The notes under the pieces: model-generated
Databases searched by the model: none
Told to the model about the DNA's origin: nothing
What the model saw: the letters and a program-made list of their open reading frames with translations, nothing else
Program-made: the position numbers and the translations under genes
NCBI GenBank assembly: GCA_013364255.1
Contig: CP054936.1
Coordinates: 1,364,001 to 1,428,000, forward strand
Length of the DNA stretch: 64,000 bases
Source of the DNA: Streptomyces seoulensis
Lineage (GTDB): Bacteria; Actinomycetota; Actinomycetes; Streptomycetales; Streptomycetaceae
Reading direction: 5' to 3'
Part shown: positions 7,497 to 15,643 of the stretch, piece by piece
Position numbering within the stretch: position 1 is the stretch's first letter
Layout of the letters: every line of letters begins with the position of its first letter

Positions 7497-9230
7497 TCAG
7501 CCGATGGTCACCACCCGCGCCCACGACGGCGGGGTGTCCGGGACGTAGTCCGGGTCGTGCTCGTCGGCGGCCCCGGCGGGGCGCGGGAAGAGGCCGACGA
7601 CCGTGCGGCAGGACGGCTGGGCGGAGGGCCACGGCGTCTGGCCGTCCGTCAGGGCGACGATCACGTCCGGACGCGGCCTCGTCCGCAGCGCCCCCTCGAA
7701 CCCCGAGCGCAGGTCCGTGCCCCCGCCGCCGATCAGCCGCATGCTCTCGGCCCGGCACAGCGGCACGGCGACCCCGGCCGCCGCGTCGCAGGAGATCACC
7801 GAGACCAGATCGCGCCGGCCGCCCACCGCCCGCGCGATCGCCGCGACCTCCAGCAGCGCGCCGCCCAGCTCGGCGTCGCTCACCGACCCCGAGGTGTCGA
7901 TCACCACGCACACCCGGGGCGGCGTACGGCGCAGACTCGGCAGCACCACTCCGGGCAGCGAGGCCGAACGCCGCGACGGCCGCCGGTAGCTGTGGTTCTC
8001 GCCCGCCCCCGGCGCGCCCGCCGCCGCACGCACCGCCGCGCCGAGCAGCTGCCGCCAAGGCTGCGGCGGGTGGAACGCCTCGTCCGCCCATCTGCGCCAG
8101 CCGTCCGGCGCACTGCCCGGCCGGCCCTTGATCCCCTCGGCGACCCGGAAGCGGACCGCGTCCCGCTGCTGCCGGGTGAGGCCGTGCGCCCCGTCCGGTC
8201 CCAGCTCCCAGGGCCGGGCCTGCCCGTCGGCGCCGCTGCCGCAGTCCAGCCAGGCCAGCTCGGCGGTACGGGCGGACAGCGACGCCGTGCGCAGGTACTC
8301 CTCCATCAGCAGCCCCGTCGGCAGCCGCAGCAGCGACGGCAGCACCGCGCCGGCCGGCAGCGGAAGCCCGCGGCCGTAGATGTCGTCGTTGATCTCGAAG
8401 TCGGCGGCGATGTTCCGGCGCAGCCTGCCCGAGCCCTCGGCCGCGCAGCCGCCCGGCCCGCGCCGCCCGCCGGGCCCGGGCTCCGCCTCGTACTGCCGCG
8501 CGTACCGCTCGCCCCGCCCGTGGTGATCGCGCAGCAGGTGGGACACCTCGTGCACCCACACGCCCGCGAGTTCCGCCAGCGGCATCCGGGCGACGAAGCC
8601 GGGGGAGACGTAGCAGCGCCAGTGCGCGTCCACCGCCATCGTCGGCACCGACCGGTCCTCGACCACGTGCAGCGCGAAGAGCGCGTCGGCGAGGTACGGC
8701 CGCACCTTCACCGCGTGCAGCCGGGCGGCCAGCAACTTGTCCATGTCGAGCGGCAGCCGGGGTGCGTCGGTGGTCCGCACGCCTGCCGTGTCCGCGGTGC
8801 CCGCCGTGTCCGCCGCGTCGCGGGGACCGCCCGGCGTCCCCGGCGGGACGACCCGTACGGGCCGCGGCGGCGCGGACCGGGACGGCGGCCGTGGCGGTGC
8901 GGGGCGTGGCGCCGGCGGGAGTCGGTGTCGCGGGGTCTGCTGAGTTCGGGGCAGGGACGGCGGGGTTCGCTGCGTCGGGCGGTGGTCCGCGGGAGGCGTC
9001 ATCGGGGGGCGGGCTGGTGGAGTCTGCCCAGGTCGGGGATGGTCTGTGGTGGGTGTGATCGGTGGGCGCGCCGGTGGAGCCTGCCCAGGTCGGGGATGGT
9101 CTGTGGTGGGTGTGATCGGTGGGCGCGCCGGTGGAGCCTGCCCAGGTCGGGGGTGGTCTGTGGTGGGTTCGGTCGAGGGGCGGAGCGGCGGGGCCTGCTG
9201 CGGTCCGGGGTGTTCCGTGGGTGGCTTCAT
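7497..9230 (-). CDS. VWA-like/zinc metallopeptidase-like protein (DUF2201 type)
   Basis: This 577-aa protein has three parts. Residues 1-150 are a low-complexity Pro/Thr/Arg linker containing three 19-residue repeats (TTDHPRPGQAPPARPPITP). Next comes a DUF2201-like domain with the zinc-protease-type motif WVHEVSHLLRDHHGRG. The C-terminal VWA-like domain has a MIDAS-type DTSGS and a GGGTDL loop. The ATG at 9230 overlaps the upstream MoxR stop as ATGA, which fixes the start and indicates translational coupling. VWA proteins paired with MoxR ATPases usually act as metal-binding adaptors or co-chaperones; any protease activity here is inferred from the HExxH-like motif only. Confidence 0.85.
   Translation of the reverse strand: MKPPTEHPGPQQAPPLRPSTEPTTDHPRPGQAPPARPPITPTTDHPRPGQAPPARPPITPTTDHPRPGQTPPARPPMTPPADHRPTQRTPPSLPRTQQTPRHRLPPAPRPAPPRPPSRSAPPRPVRVVPPGTPGGPRDAADTAGTADTAGVRTTDAPRLPLDMDKLLAARLHAVKVRPYLADALFALHVVEDRSVPTMAVDAHWRCYVSPGFVARMPLAELAGVWVHEVSHLLRDHHGRGERYARQYEAEPGPGGRRGPGGCAAEGSGRLRRNIAADFEINDDIYGRGLPLPAGAVLPSLLRLPTGLLMEEYLRTASLSARTAELAWLDCGSGADGQARPWELGPDGAHGLTRQQRDAVRFRVAEGIKGRPGSAPDGWRRWADEAFHPPQPWRQLLGAAVRAAAGAPGAGENHSYRRPSRRSASLPGVVLPSLRRTPPRVCVVIDTSGSVSDAELGGALLEVAAIARAVGGRRDLVSVISCDAAAGVAVPLCRAESMRLIGGGGTDLRSGFEGALRTRPRPDVIVALTDGQTPWPSAQPSCRTVVGLFPRPAGAADEHDPDYVPDTPPSWARVVTIG
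9001..9225. repeat. 57-bp tandem repeats inside the VWA gene
   Basis: Units containing GGTGGAG-C/T-CTGCCCAGGTCGG begin at matching positions 9016, 9073 and 9130, exactly 57 bp (19 codons) apart. A degenerate fourth unit lies towards the gene start. Two units are almost base-for-base identical, including silent sites, so the expansion is recent. Confidence 0.9.
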
Positions 9231-10474
9231 CGGCGCGCACCCGTCGCGCGTCCCGCGCCGGCCGCCGCCGCGACGCGCTCCACGGAGCGGTCCGCACGCC
9301 GGGCGAGCCCGACCACCGCGGCCAGCCGCTCCACCGCCTCGGGCACCTCCCAGTCGTCGCGCCGCAGCGCGGCCAGCGTCGTCGCCGGGGCGACCAGCAG
9401 GTCCGGCGCGCCGGTCTCCAGCGCCCGCACCAGCACCGCCCAGCCCGCCTCCCACCTCGCCCGCTCCGGCCGCGCCCCGACGGCGGCCACCACCGCCTCC
9501 AGCGCCGCCTGCCGCAGATCGCCGCGTTCCGGCAGCTCGGCGGCGCCCGGATCGGCCAGCAGCGACTCCGGATCCGGCAACTCCATCCGGTCCAGATGGG
9601 CGAGGAGTTCGAGCCCCGGCCCGTCGCCCACCGCGCCCCGCACCAGCAGCGCCAGCACGTCCCGGGAGACGCCGGCCGCCGTGCCGAAGGCGAGCAGCGT
9701 CAACGCGGCCTCCCAGCTCCGCGGCGAGGGCCAGGCGCCGCCGCGCCGTGTCTCGCTGTTCGGCAGCCGGTGGATCAGCGTCGGCCGCGCCTCCAGGAAG
9801 CCGCAGACCGCCCGCCGGGCGAAGGCCACCGCCTCCGGCAGCCGCCCGGCGATCAGCCGGGGCAGCTCCGCCCGGGGCCAGACGCCGCCCAGCCCGCGCA
9901 CCACCACCTCCCGGTCGTGCACCCAGTACAGGTGCACGAACCGGTTGGCCAGCGGCGGGCTCAGCTCCCAGCCGTCCGCCGCCGAGGCGCGCGGATTGGC
10001 GGCGGCCACGATCCGCACCCCCGGCGGAAGCCGCAGCGCGCCCACCCTCCGCTCCAGGACCACCCGGAGCAGCGCGGCCTGCACGGCCGGGGTGGCCGTG
10101 GACAGCTCGTCCAGGAAGAGCAGTCCGCGCCCGGCCCGCACCAGCTCGACCGCCCACTGCGGCGGAGCCATCGGCACCCCCTCGACCGCCGGGTCGTCGC
10201 CCACGATCGGCAGCCCGGAGAAGTCGGACGGCTCGTGGACGCTGGCGATCACGGTGGTCAGCGGCAGGTCGAGGGAGGCGGCGAGCTGGGTGAGGGCAGC
10301 GGTCTTGCCGATGCCCGGCTCGCCCCACAGCAGCACGGGCAGATCGGCCGCGACGGCCAGCGTGAGCGCCTCCAACTGCTCGTCGGGACGCGGCTCGGTG
10401 GTGGTCGTCCGCAGCAGGGACAGGAGGTCTTCGGCGACGGAGAGTCGAGCGCCGGTGGCGGTACGTGAGGACAC
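9227..10474 (-). CDS. MoxR-type AAA+ ATPase
   Basis: This 415-aa protein has Walker A GEPGIGKTAAL near residue 52, Walker B GLLFLDE near 117, and a sensor-1 Asn in VAAANPRAS near 158. The lid region follows, as in MoxR/RavA-clade AAA+ ATPases. These act as ATP-driven chaperones that insert cofactors or remodel partner complexes, usually with a VWA protein. The start is GTG at 10474 with GAGG about 10 nt upstream. It overlaps the downstream VWA gene by 4 nt and lies 118 bp downstream of the 494-aa unknown, so all three probably form one transcription unit. Confidence 0.9.
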   Translation of the reverse strand: MSSRTATGARLSVAEDLLSLLRTTTTEPRPDEQLEALTLAVAADLPVLLWGEPGIGKTAALTQLAASLDLPLTTVIASVHEPSDFSGLPIVGDDPAVEGVPMAPPQWAVELVRAGRGLLFLDELSTATPAVQAALLRVVLERRVGALRLPPGVRIVAAANPRASAADGWELSPPLANRFVHLYWVHDREVVVRGLGGVWPRAELPRLIAGRLPEAVAFARRAVCGFLEARPTLIHRLPNSETRRGGAWPSPRSWEAALTLLAFGTAAGVSRDVLALLVRGAVGDGPGLELLAHLDRMELPDPESLLADPGAAELPERGDLRQAALEAVVAAVGARPERARWEAGWAVLVRALETGAPDLLVAPATTLAALRRDDWEVPEAVERLAAVVGLARRADRSVERVAAAAGAGRATGARR

Positions 10475-10592
10475 AGGGCATCACCTCGGGTGGGAGAAGG
10501 GAACGGGACAGCGCGTCCCGGAGGAAAGGGGGTGGGTCGAGGGCGTGCCACGCCCAAGACCCGGATCAAGGAGGGGAGTCGGAGACGGCAGG

Positions 10593-12077
10593 TCAGTCGG
10601 GCAGGACCAGACGCGGCCGGGTCCGGCTGCCGCGCCTGCTGCGGATCTCGGGCGGCGTACGGCGGTTGATCCGGTGACGGCGGTCCGCCCCGCCGCGCCC
10701 CGCACCCGAGCCGCCCCCTGCCGCACCGGTGGACGGGTTCCCGCCCACCAGGCCCGACCGAAACAGCCCGTGGTCGACACGGCGGGCCGCGGCCGACTCC
10801 AGTTCCGTCCGCAGTGGCCCGTCGCGCAGCACCGCGCCGGGCCCGAGCAGCCCCTCGACCACGGCCAGCGCCCCGGCGACATCACCGTGGCCGAGCCGCT
10901 CCCGTACGGCGGGCAGCGCCTCCGGACTGCGGTGCGCCGCGTCGATCGCGCGCAGGCAGGGCAGCCCCGGGCCGCCGAGCGCCACCAGCAGCTCTTCCCG
11001 GCGCAGTTGGGCGAGGTCGTGATCGACCGCCGTCAGCACTCCGTCCCGCAGCGCGATCCGGTGGACCTCGCCCCGGCACTCCACCCGGTGCGGATCGCCC
11101 GGTTCGGGTCCGGCGGCGGCTGCCTGTTGCCGGTCGCAGCCGGCCAGCGCCGGGGCGACGAGCGGATGCAGGCGGCCGGCCGTGATCAGACCGGCCCGCA
11201 GCAGCTCCAGGTCAGGCAGGACCCGGGCCGCCGCCTCCGGCAGCACCGGAAGCGCCGCGACCCGCTGCGGCGGCAGTTCCTCCCGCAGCGGCCGGAAGGC
11301 GGGGACATGGCCGTCGTCGGGGGCGACGAGTTCGAGCACCGCCGGGCCGCGCGCACCGAGCCGTACCGTGAAGGCGCCGCGCGGCTGCCCCTCCGCCCGC
11401 AGCAGTGACTCCGCCTCGGCGGCCCAACGGCCAACCGCCCACGGCGAGTCGGGGTCGACGGGCGGATCGGACCGGATGGCGGACGCCGCGTCCGCGCCGC
11501 ACCGCAGCGCCAGCTCGCCGCTGCGGCCGGAGTCCCACAGGTGCCGGTGCAGATCGAGCCGGAACCGCCGGTCGGGGTGTGGATGCGGGTGTGAGCACGG
11601 GTGTGAGCACGGGTGTGCGGGCGGGCGGCGTCCCGGGCCCCCCGGGGGGCCGTCACCCGGCCCCTCCCACAGCGCCAGCGACATCCGCTGTCCCGCGTCC
11701 GCCCAGGCCGGTGGTGTCCGCACCACCAGAGCGGGCGGCACGGCGCCGGAGCGCGGGTAACGGGCCAGACAGAGGGTGACGCCGGGGCGGAGCCGCCCGT
11801 CGGGGGCGATCCGGGGCATGTGCCAGCGCAGCAGATCCGGCGCCAGACGGCGCAGGTCGGCGCGGAGGAGCCGGACGAGATCGGTGCCGTGGCGGTCGCG
11901 CACGGCGCGCAGATCGAGATCGACGTCGATGCGGGCGGCGGCGCATGCGCCCGCCCAGTCGCCGACCGCACGCCGTGCGGTCGCGGTCTCGATCATGGAC
12001 GGTGGCACGGCGTACTCGCGTACGCGCTGCCACATCAACAGGCGGGTCGGAATCGCGGACGGAAGGTGAGGTGCCAT
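10593..12077 (-). CDS. Uncharacterised 494-aa protein of the MoxR/VWA module
   Basis: I do not recognise a named domain. The N-terminal third is rich in Leu/Arg/Asp helices (for example VDLDLRAVRDRHG and RADLRRLAPDLLRWHMPRIAP). The middle has a His-rich insert HPCSHPCSHPHPHPD encoded by a 12-bp repeat, and the C-terminal tail is basic and Gly/Arg-rich. There is no signal peptide or membrane segment. The ATG at 12077 is chosen over a GTG two codons upstream because AAGGTGA is correctly spaced from it. It is first in a minus-strand run with the MoxR ATPase and VWA protein, so it is probably a substrate, adaptor or scaffold of that pair. Confidence 0.75.
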   Translation of the reverse strand: MAPHLPSAIPTRLLMWQRVREYAVPPSMIETATARRAVGDWAGACAAARIDVDLDLRAVRDRHGTDLVRLLRADLRRLAPDLLRWHMPRIAPDGRLRPGVTLCLARYPRSGAVPPALVVRTPPAWADAGQRMSLALWEGPGDGPPGGPGRRPPAHPCSHPCSHPHPHPDRRFRLDLHRHLWDSGRSGELALRCGADAASAIRSDPPVDPDSPWAVGRWAAEAESLLRAEGQPRGAFTVRLGARGPAVLELVAPDDGHVPAFRPLREELPPQRVAALPVLPEAAARVLPDLELLRAGLITAGRLHPLVAPALAGCDRQQAAAAGPEPGDPHRVECRGEVHRIALRDGVLTAVDHDLAQLRREELLVALGGPGLPCLRAIDAAHRSPEALPAVRERLGHGDVAGALAVVEGLLGPGAVLRDGPLRTELESAAARRVDHGLFRSGLVGGNPSTGAAGGGSGAGRGGADRRHRINRRTPPEIRSRRGSRTRPRLVLPD

Positions 12078-12231
12078 CAGCACTCACCTTGCGTGGACGA
12101 TTCCCCCCATCCGAACGAGGAGGAGTTCTTCATCGCCGACATCTAACCACACCGTCGCCGAAGTCCCTCCTGATTAAATGAAGTCCCGCCCCTGTCGCAG
12201 TAGTTGACGTCTGCGACATGACGAGGGCGTG

Positions 12232-12684
12232 ATGCATGCCGTTGAGGTGCCCGTGTCGGACGGGGCCGGGACGAGCGAATGGCCCGGGTCCGGATCCGCG
12301 AGGCGAGCGACTCGCCGGTGCCGGTGCCGGTGCCGATGCCGGTGCCGGTGCCGGTGGGGCGCGGGGTGCGCTCCGTCGCGCGGGCCGGGACGCCTGCCTC
12401 CGCGGCGGACGCCGGACGTCCTGACGTACGACGGCCGGGTGCGGCTGCGGGACGTGGACGGCGGACGGTGGCTGCCCGACTTCACCGTCGCCGGGGTGCT
12501 CCGGCCGGGCGTGTTCTCCTCGCCGGACACGCCGAGCGTGCAGAGCGCCGAGAACGACTACGTCGTCTGGACTGTGATGGTCCGTCAGGAGCGGTACGGG
12601 GTTCGCGCCGGCGGCCGGGGCGACCGGGGACATCAGCGGCGACGGGCGGCACAACGGAGGGCGTGCCCCCAGGTGGCTTCGTGA
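12232..12684 (+). CDS. Possible small hypothetical protein, frame uncertain
   Basis: The 3' half has a strong coding signal in one frame (YDGRVRLRDVDGG, then WLPDFTVAGVLRPGVFSSPD, then SAENDYVVWTVM). The first half is interrupted by a GCCGGT hexanucleotide run and codes better in a different frame (start ATG at 12279). The gene may therefore carry a compensating pair of shifts around the repeat, or be decayed. No family is recognised. It lies between the divergent module promoter region and the convergent MFS gene. Confidence 0.35.
   Translation: MHAVEVPVSDGAGTSEWPGSGSARRATRRCRCRCRCRCRCRWGAGCAPSRGPGRLPPRRTPDVLTYDGRVRLRDVDGGRWLPDFTVAGVLRPGVFSSPDTPSVQSAENDYVVWTVMVRQERYGVRAGGRGDRGHQRRRAAQRRACPQVAS
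12314..12355. repeat. GCCGGT hexanucleotide tandem repeat (7 units)
   Basis: Seven consecutive hexamers are present, the fourth being GCCGAT. In one frame it encodes Pro-Val repeats, in another Arg-Cys repeats. A 6-bp unit cannot itself cause frameshifts by whole-unit slippage, but the run sits where the coding frame changes. Confidence 0.9.
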
Positions 12685-12694
12685 TCCCGCCCCG

Positions 12695-14050
12695 TCAGTC
12701 CCGGCTGGGCACCGGCCGGTCGTCGCCGACGGCGGTCGCGCAGGTCACCGGCGCGCCGTCGGCTCCCGCCGGGGCCGCGTCGTGCGGCGTGACCGGTTCC
12801 CGGGCGCCGCGCGGCGTGGCGGTGCGCACGACGCGGGACCGGCTGTGCAGCCGCAGCGAGACGCTCACCAGGGCGATCGCCACCAAGGTCATGGCCGCGC
12901 CCGCCCAGGCGGTGGAGGCGAAGCCGAAGCCCGCGTCGATCACCGTGCCGCCGAGCCAGGGGCCGCCGGTGTTGCCCAGGTTGAACGCGGCCGTCGTCGT
13001 CGCGCCGGCCAGCGTGGGCGCGGCGCCCGCCACGTTGAACATCCGCGCGTTGAGCGCCGGGGCCGTGTAGAACGCGGAGAAGCCGAGCAGGAACGACAGG
13101 GCGATCGCGGCCACCGGGCTCGACGCGAACAGCGCCAGGGAGACCAGCAGCACGGTGGAGGCGGTGATGCCGGAGAGCAGCACGCCGAACAGGTGCGCGT
13201 CGGCGACCCGTCCGCCGACCGTCGTGCCGACCAGCGCACCGACGCCGAAGAGCGCCAGCACGGTCGGCACCCAGCCGTCCGCGAGGCCGGCCACGTCGGT
13301 GAGCAGCGGCGCCAGGTAGGAGAAGGCGCAGAACACGCCGCCCGCCGCCAGCGCGGTCACGCCGATGGACAGCCACACCTGCCGGTCCCGGTAGATCGCC
13401 AGCTCGCCGCGCAGCGCCGAGTGCCGCTCGGGCAGCGGGATGCGCGGGATCCGGGTCAGCACGCCGACCAGCGCGATCGCGGACGCCACCGCCACCGCCC
13501 AGAACGCCGACCGCCAGCCCAGGTGCTCGCCGAGGAACGCGCCGGCCGGCACGCCCAGCACGTTGGCGATCGACAGTCCACCGATCATCACCGCCATCGC
13601 GCGGGCCCGCGAGGTCACCGGCACCATCGCGATGGCGACGGACGCGCCGACCGCCCAGAAGCCGGCGCAGGCCAGGGCGCTCACCACCCGCGAGACGAAC
13701 AGGATGTCGTACGTGGGCGCCAGCGCGCCCGCGACCTGGCCGAGGCCGAACACCGAGATCAGGGCGAGGAGCGTGGTCTTGCGCGGCAGCCGCAGCGTCG
13801 CCGCGGCGAGCAGCGGCGCGCCGACCACCATGCCGATCGCGAACGCCGATATCAGCAGTCCGGCGCGCGGGATGGACACGTCCATGTCCTCGGCGATGGG
13901 CGGCAGCAGCCCGGAGAGCATGAACTCGCTCGTGCCGAGCGCGAACACGGACAGACCGAGGATGTAGACGGCGAGCGGCATGCGGGGTGCCGGAGGCCGT
14001 GCGGAAGATGCGCGCATGACAGGTGCCAACGACGCTCTCGCTCCCGTCAT
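12695..14050 (-). CDS. MFS exporter (Cmx/CmlR chloramphenicol-efflux-like, DHA1)
   Basis: This 451-aa protein has 12 predicted membrane segments. It contains FALGTSEFMLSGLLP at the first helix, typical of the chloramphenicol/arabinose efflux branch, and the A-type motif region GRVADAHLFG between helices 8 and 9. It probably exports a small hydrophobic drug by proton antiport. The ATG at 14050 follows GGGGGAGG at 7-nt spacing. ATGs at 14017 and 13981 are alternatives that would shorten the N-terminus. No regulator is adjacent. The extended hydrophilic C-terminal tail of about 50 residues is longer than usual. Confidence 0.88.
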   Translation of the reverse strand: MTGARASLAPVMRASSARPPAPRMPLAVYILGLSVFALGTSEFMLSGLLPPIAEDMDVSIPRAGLLISAFAIGMVVGAPLLAAATLRLPRKTTLLALISVFGLGQVAGALAPTYDILFVSRVVSALACAGFWAVGASVAIAMVPVTSRARAMAVMIGGLSIANVLGVPAGAFLGEHLGWRSAFWAVAVASAIALVGVLTRIPRIPLPERHSALRGELAIYRDRQVWLSIGVTALAAGGVFCAFSYLAPLLTDVAGLADGWVPTVLALFGVGALVGTTVGGRVADAHLFGVLLSGITASTVLLVSLALFASSPVAAIALSFLLGFSAFYTAPALNARMFNVAGAAPTLAGATTTAAFNLGNTGGPWLGGTVIDAGFGFASTAWAGAAMTLVAIALVSVSLRLHSRSRVVRTATPRGAREPVTPHDAAPAGADGAPVTCATAVGDDRPVPSRD

Positions 14051-14115
14051 TCCCCGCCCTCCCCCGCACGCCCGGCGGCGGCCCGTCAACACACGGTTCG
14101 GCGCAAGCGCACGGT

Positions 14116-14592
14116 TCAGTACACGGTGATGTCCCAGTGGTTGCCCTCGTCGCAGTACAGGTTGCCGGAGGCGGCCTGCCACTGCGGGTAGCCGTCGCCG
14201 CGCAGTCCGATGTAGGTGAAGCTGTTCTTCACGTAGGAGTCCAGGCACGAGTTGTGCGAGGTGTCCACCTTGTAGCCGTTGTAGTGGCTGTAGGTGCCCG
14301 AGGCGTGGCCCACCTCCGTGCCGCCGGTGATGTTGATGGCACACCCGCTGGCCCGCTTGAGGGTGACCATGGCGTCGACGGTGCCCGAGTTGATCTGGTC
14401 GAACGATGTACAGGTGGAGTTGGAGCGCGTCGTGCAGTGACCGCTGGAGCTCCAGGTGATGCCCGCGGCGCTGAGCTTGCTCGCCGCGGCGGACTGGCTC
14501 ATCTTGGTGCCGCTGGCGTCGGCCGCGGGCGCGAGGAAGGCCAGGGAGGCCAGGGCGAGGGCGGCGGGGACGAGGACTCTGCGAGCGTGCAT
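14116..14592 (-). CDS. Small secreted LAS/M15-like zinc peptidase
   Basis: This 158-aa precursor has a Sec signal peptide (residues 1-28, cleavage near ADAS). The mature part carries SHYNGYKVD, matching the H-x2-G-x3-D zinc-ligand pattern of LAS-type peptidases (VanX, M15, sonic hedgehog), and a C-terminal ExxHWD (DEGNHWDITVY) supplying the catalytic Glu and third ligand. Four Cys residues could form two disulphides. It probably cuts peptidoglycan stem peptides or cross-bridges outside the cell. The ATG at 14592 has GGAGGAAAC just upstream. It is shorter than most M15 enzymes and is a single gene. Confidence 0.6.
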   Translation of the reverse strand: MHARRVLVPAALALASLAFLAPAADASGTKMSQSAAASKLSAAGITWSSSGHCTTRSNSTCTSFDQINSGTVDAMVTLKRASGCAINITGGTEVGHASGTYSHYNGYKVDTSHNSCLDSYVKNSFTYIGLRGDGYPQWQAASGNLYCDEGNHWDITVY

Positions 14593-14750
14593 GTTTCCTC
14601 CGGTGGGGTGGGGCGGGGGACCGCGCCGGCGCAATGTACACGACAAGTCGGGGTGCGGTGAAGACCGCCTCCCGGGCCGGCCTCCGGCCTTCCCGGGCCC
14701 GGCCTCCGGCCTTCCCGGTTCGGTGCCCGGAGCACGGGTATTCGGCACCC

Positions 14751-15554
14751 ATGGGATTTACGGCAGCTATGGGTTTCATGGACGGAAAAGGCCGCACGCG
14801 CGGCTCCGGCCGGGGCAGGGCCGGGGCGCTGGGGGCCGCCGCCGGGGCCGCGACGGCCGCGGGGCTGCTGCTCGGGCGCAAGGCGGTGAGCATCGCCAGG
14901 ACCGGCAAGGGGCACCCCCTCAAGCACCGGGCGCTCGATCTGGCGGCCGGCGCCATCCAGCCGAAACATCCGCTGGACGCGATGAGCACGTACCTCAACG
15001 GCTTCCACATGTACGCCGACGACATGGGCCGGCAGGTGGAGGCCAGTCACTTCTGCATCCACCTGCGCCACGACCTGCACCAGTGCGTCATCTTCGACCG
15101 CAACGCGCCCGACGCCCGCCTCATCGGCATCGAGTACATCATCACCGAGGAGCGCTTCCGCGCCCTGCCCGAGGACGAGAAGCGGCTGTGGCACAGCCAC
15201 CACTACGAGGTGAAGTCCGGCATCCTCACCGCCCCGGGCATCCCGGACCTGGCCGAACACGCCTACTTCCAGGACCTGGTGACGACCTACGGCAAGACCT
15301 TCCACACCTGGCAGTACGACCGCGACGGCGACTTCCCCTACGGGATCCCGCAGCTGATGATGGGTCTGACGGCGGACGGGCAGGCCGACGAGGCGCAGAT
15401 CCACGCCCGCGACCGCAGGCTCGGCCTCTCCACACCGCACAAGCGGGACAACCGGGCCGACATCCCGACACCGGAGGTGGCGCCCGGAGCCAACCCGTGG
15501 GAGAGCGGCCGGACCGTACAGACCCGGCTGGAGGAACTGGACTTCAGGCGGTAG
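14751..15554 (+). CDS. DUF1264/oil body-associated-like protein
   Basis: This protein of about 267 aa has a core running from YLNGFHMYADDMGRQVEASH through FCIHLRHDLHQCVIFD and RLIGIEYIITEERFRALP to TFHTWQYDRDG. That matches the OBAP/DUF1264 family found in plants, fungi and bacteria, whose function is unknown. The N-terminal 45 residues are Gly/Arg/Ala-rich with a short hydrophobic stretch, possibly a signal or membrane anchor. No strong ribosome-binding site decides between ATG at 14751, 14769 and 14778, so the start is uncertain. A conserved His-rich centre suggests metal binding, which is unproven. Confidence 0.75.
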   Translation: MGFTAAMGFMDGKGRTRGSGRGRAGALGAAAGAATAAGLLLGRKAVSIARTGKGHPLKHRALDLAAGAIQPKHPLDAMSTYLNGFHMYADDMGRQVEASHFCIHLRHDLHQCVIFDRNAPDARLIGIEYIITEERFRALPEDEKRLWHSHHYEVKSGILTAPGIPDLAEHAYFQDLVTTYGKTFHTWQYDRDGDFPYGIPQLMMGLTADGQADEAQIHARDRRLGLSTPHKRDNRADIPTPEVAPGANPWESGRTVQTRLEELDFRR

Positions 15555-15643
15555 CCGCGCCCGCGCCCGCCGCCCCGCCCGAACACCCGCCTCCCACCAG
15601 GCCGTAGGCTCGCCGGGACGAGGGATATGGGGGGCGGCAGCCG

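Noticed and set aside
9001..9180. CRISPR-like array
   Set aside because: The 57-bp repeats are contiguous, in frame (19 codons) and without unique spacers, so this is a coding minisatellite.
7557..11408. 1283-codon plus-strand open frame
   Set aside because: Antisense to the VWA and MoxR genes and part of the 494-aa gene. It has no domain and shadow-type composition, and the opposite strand has Walker and MIDAS motifs.
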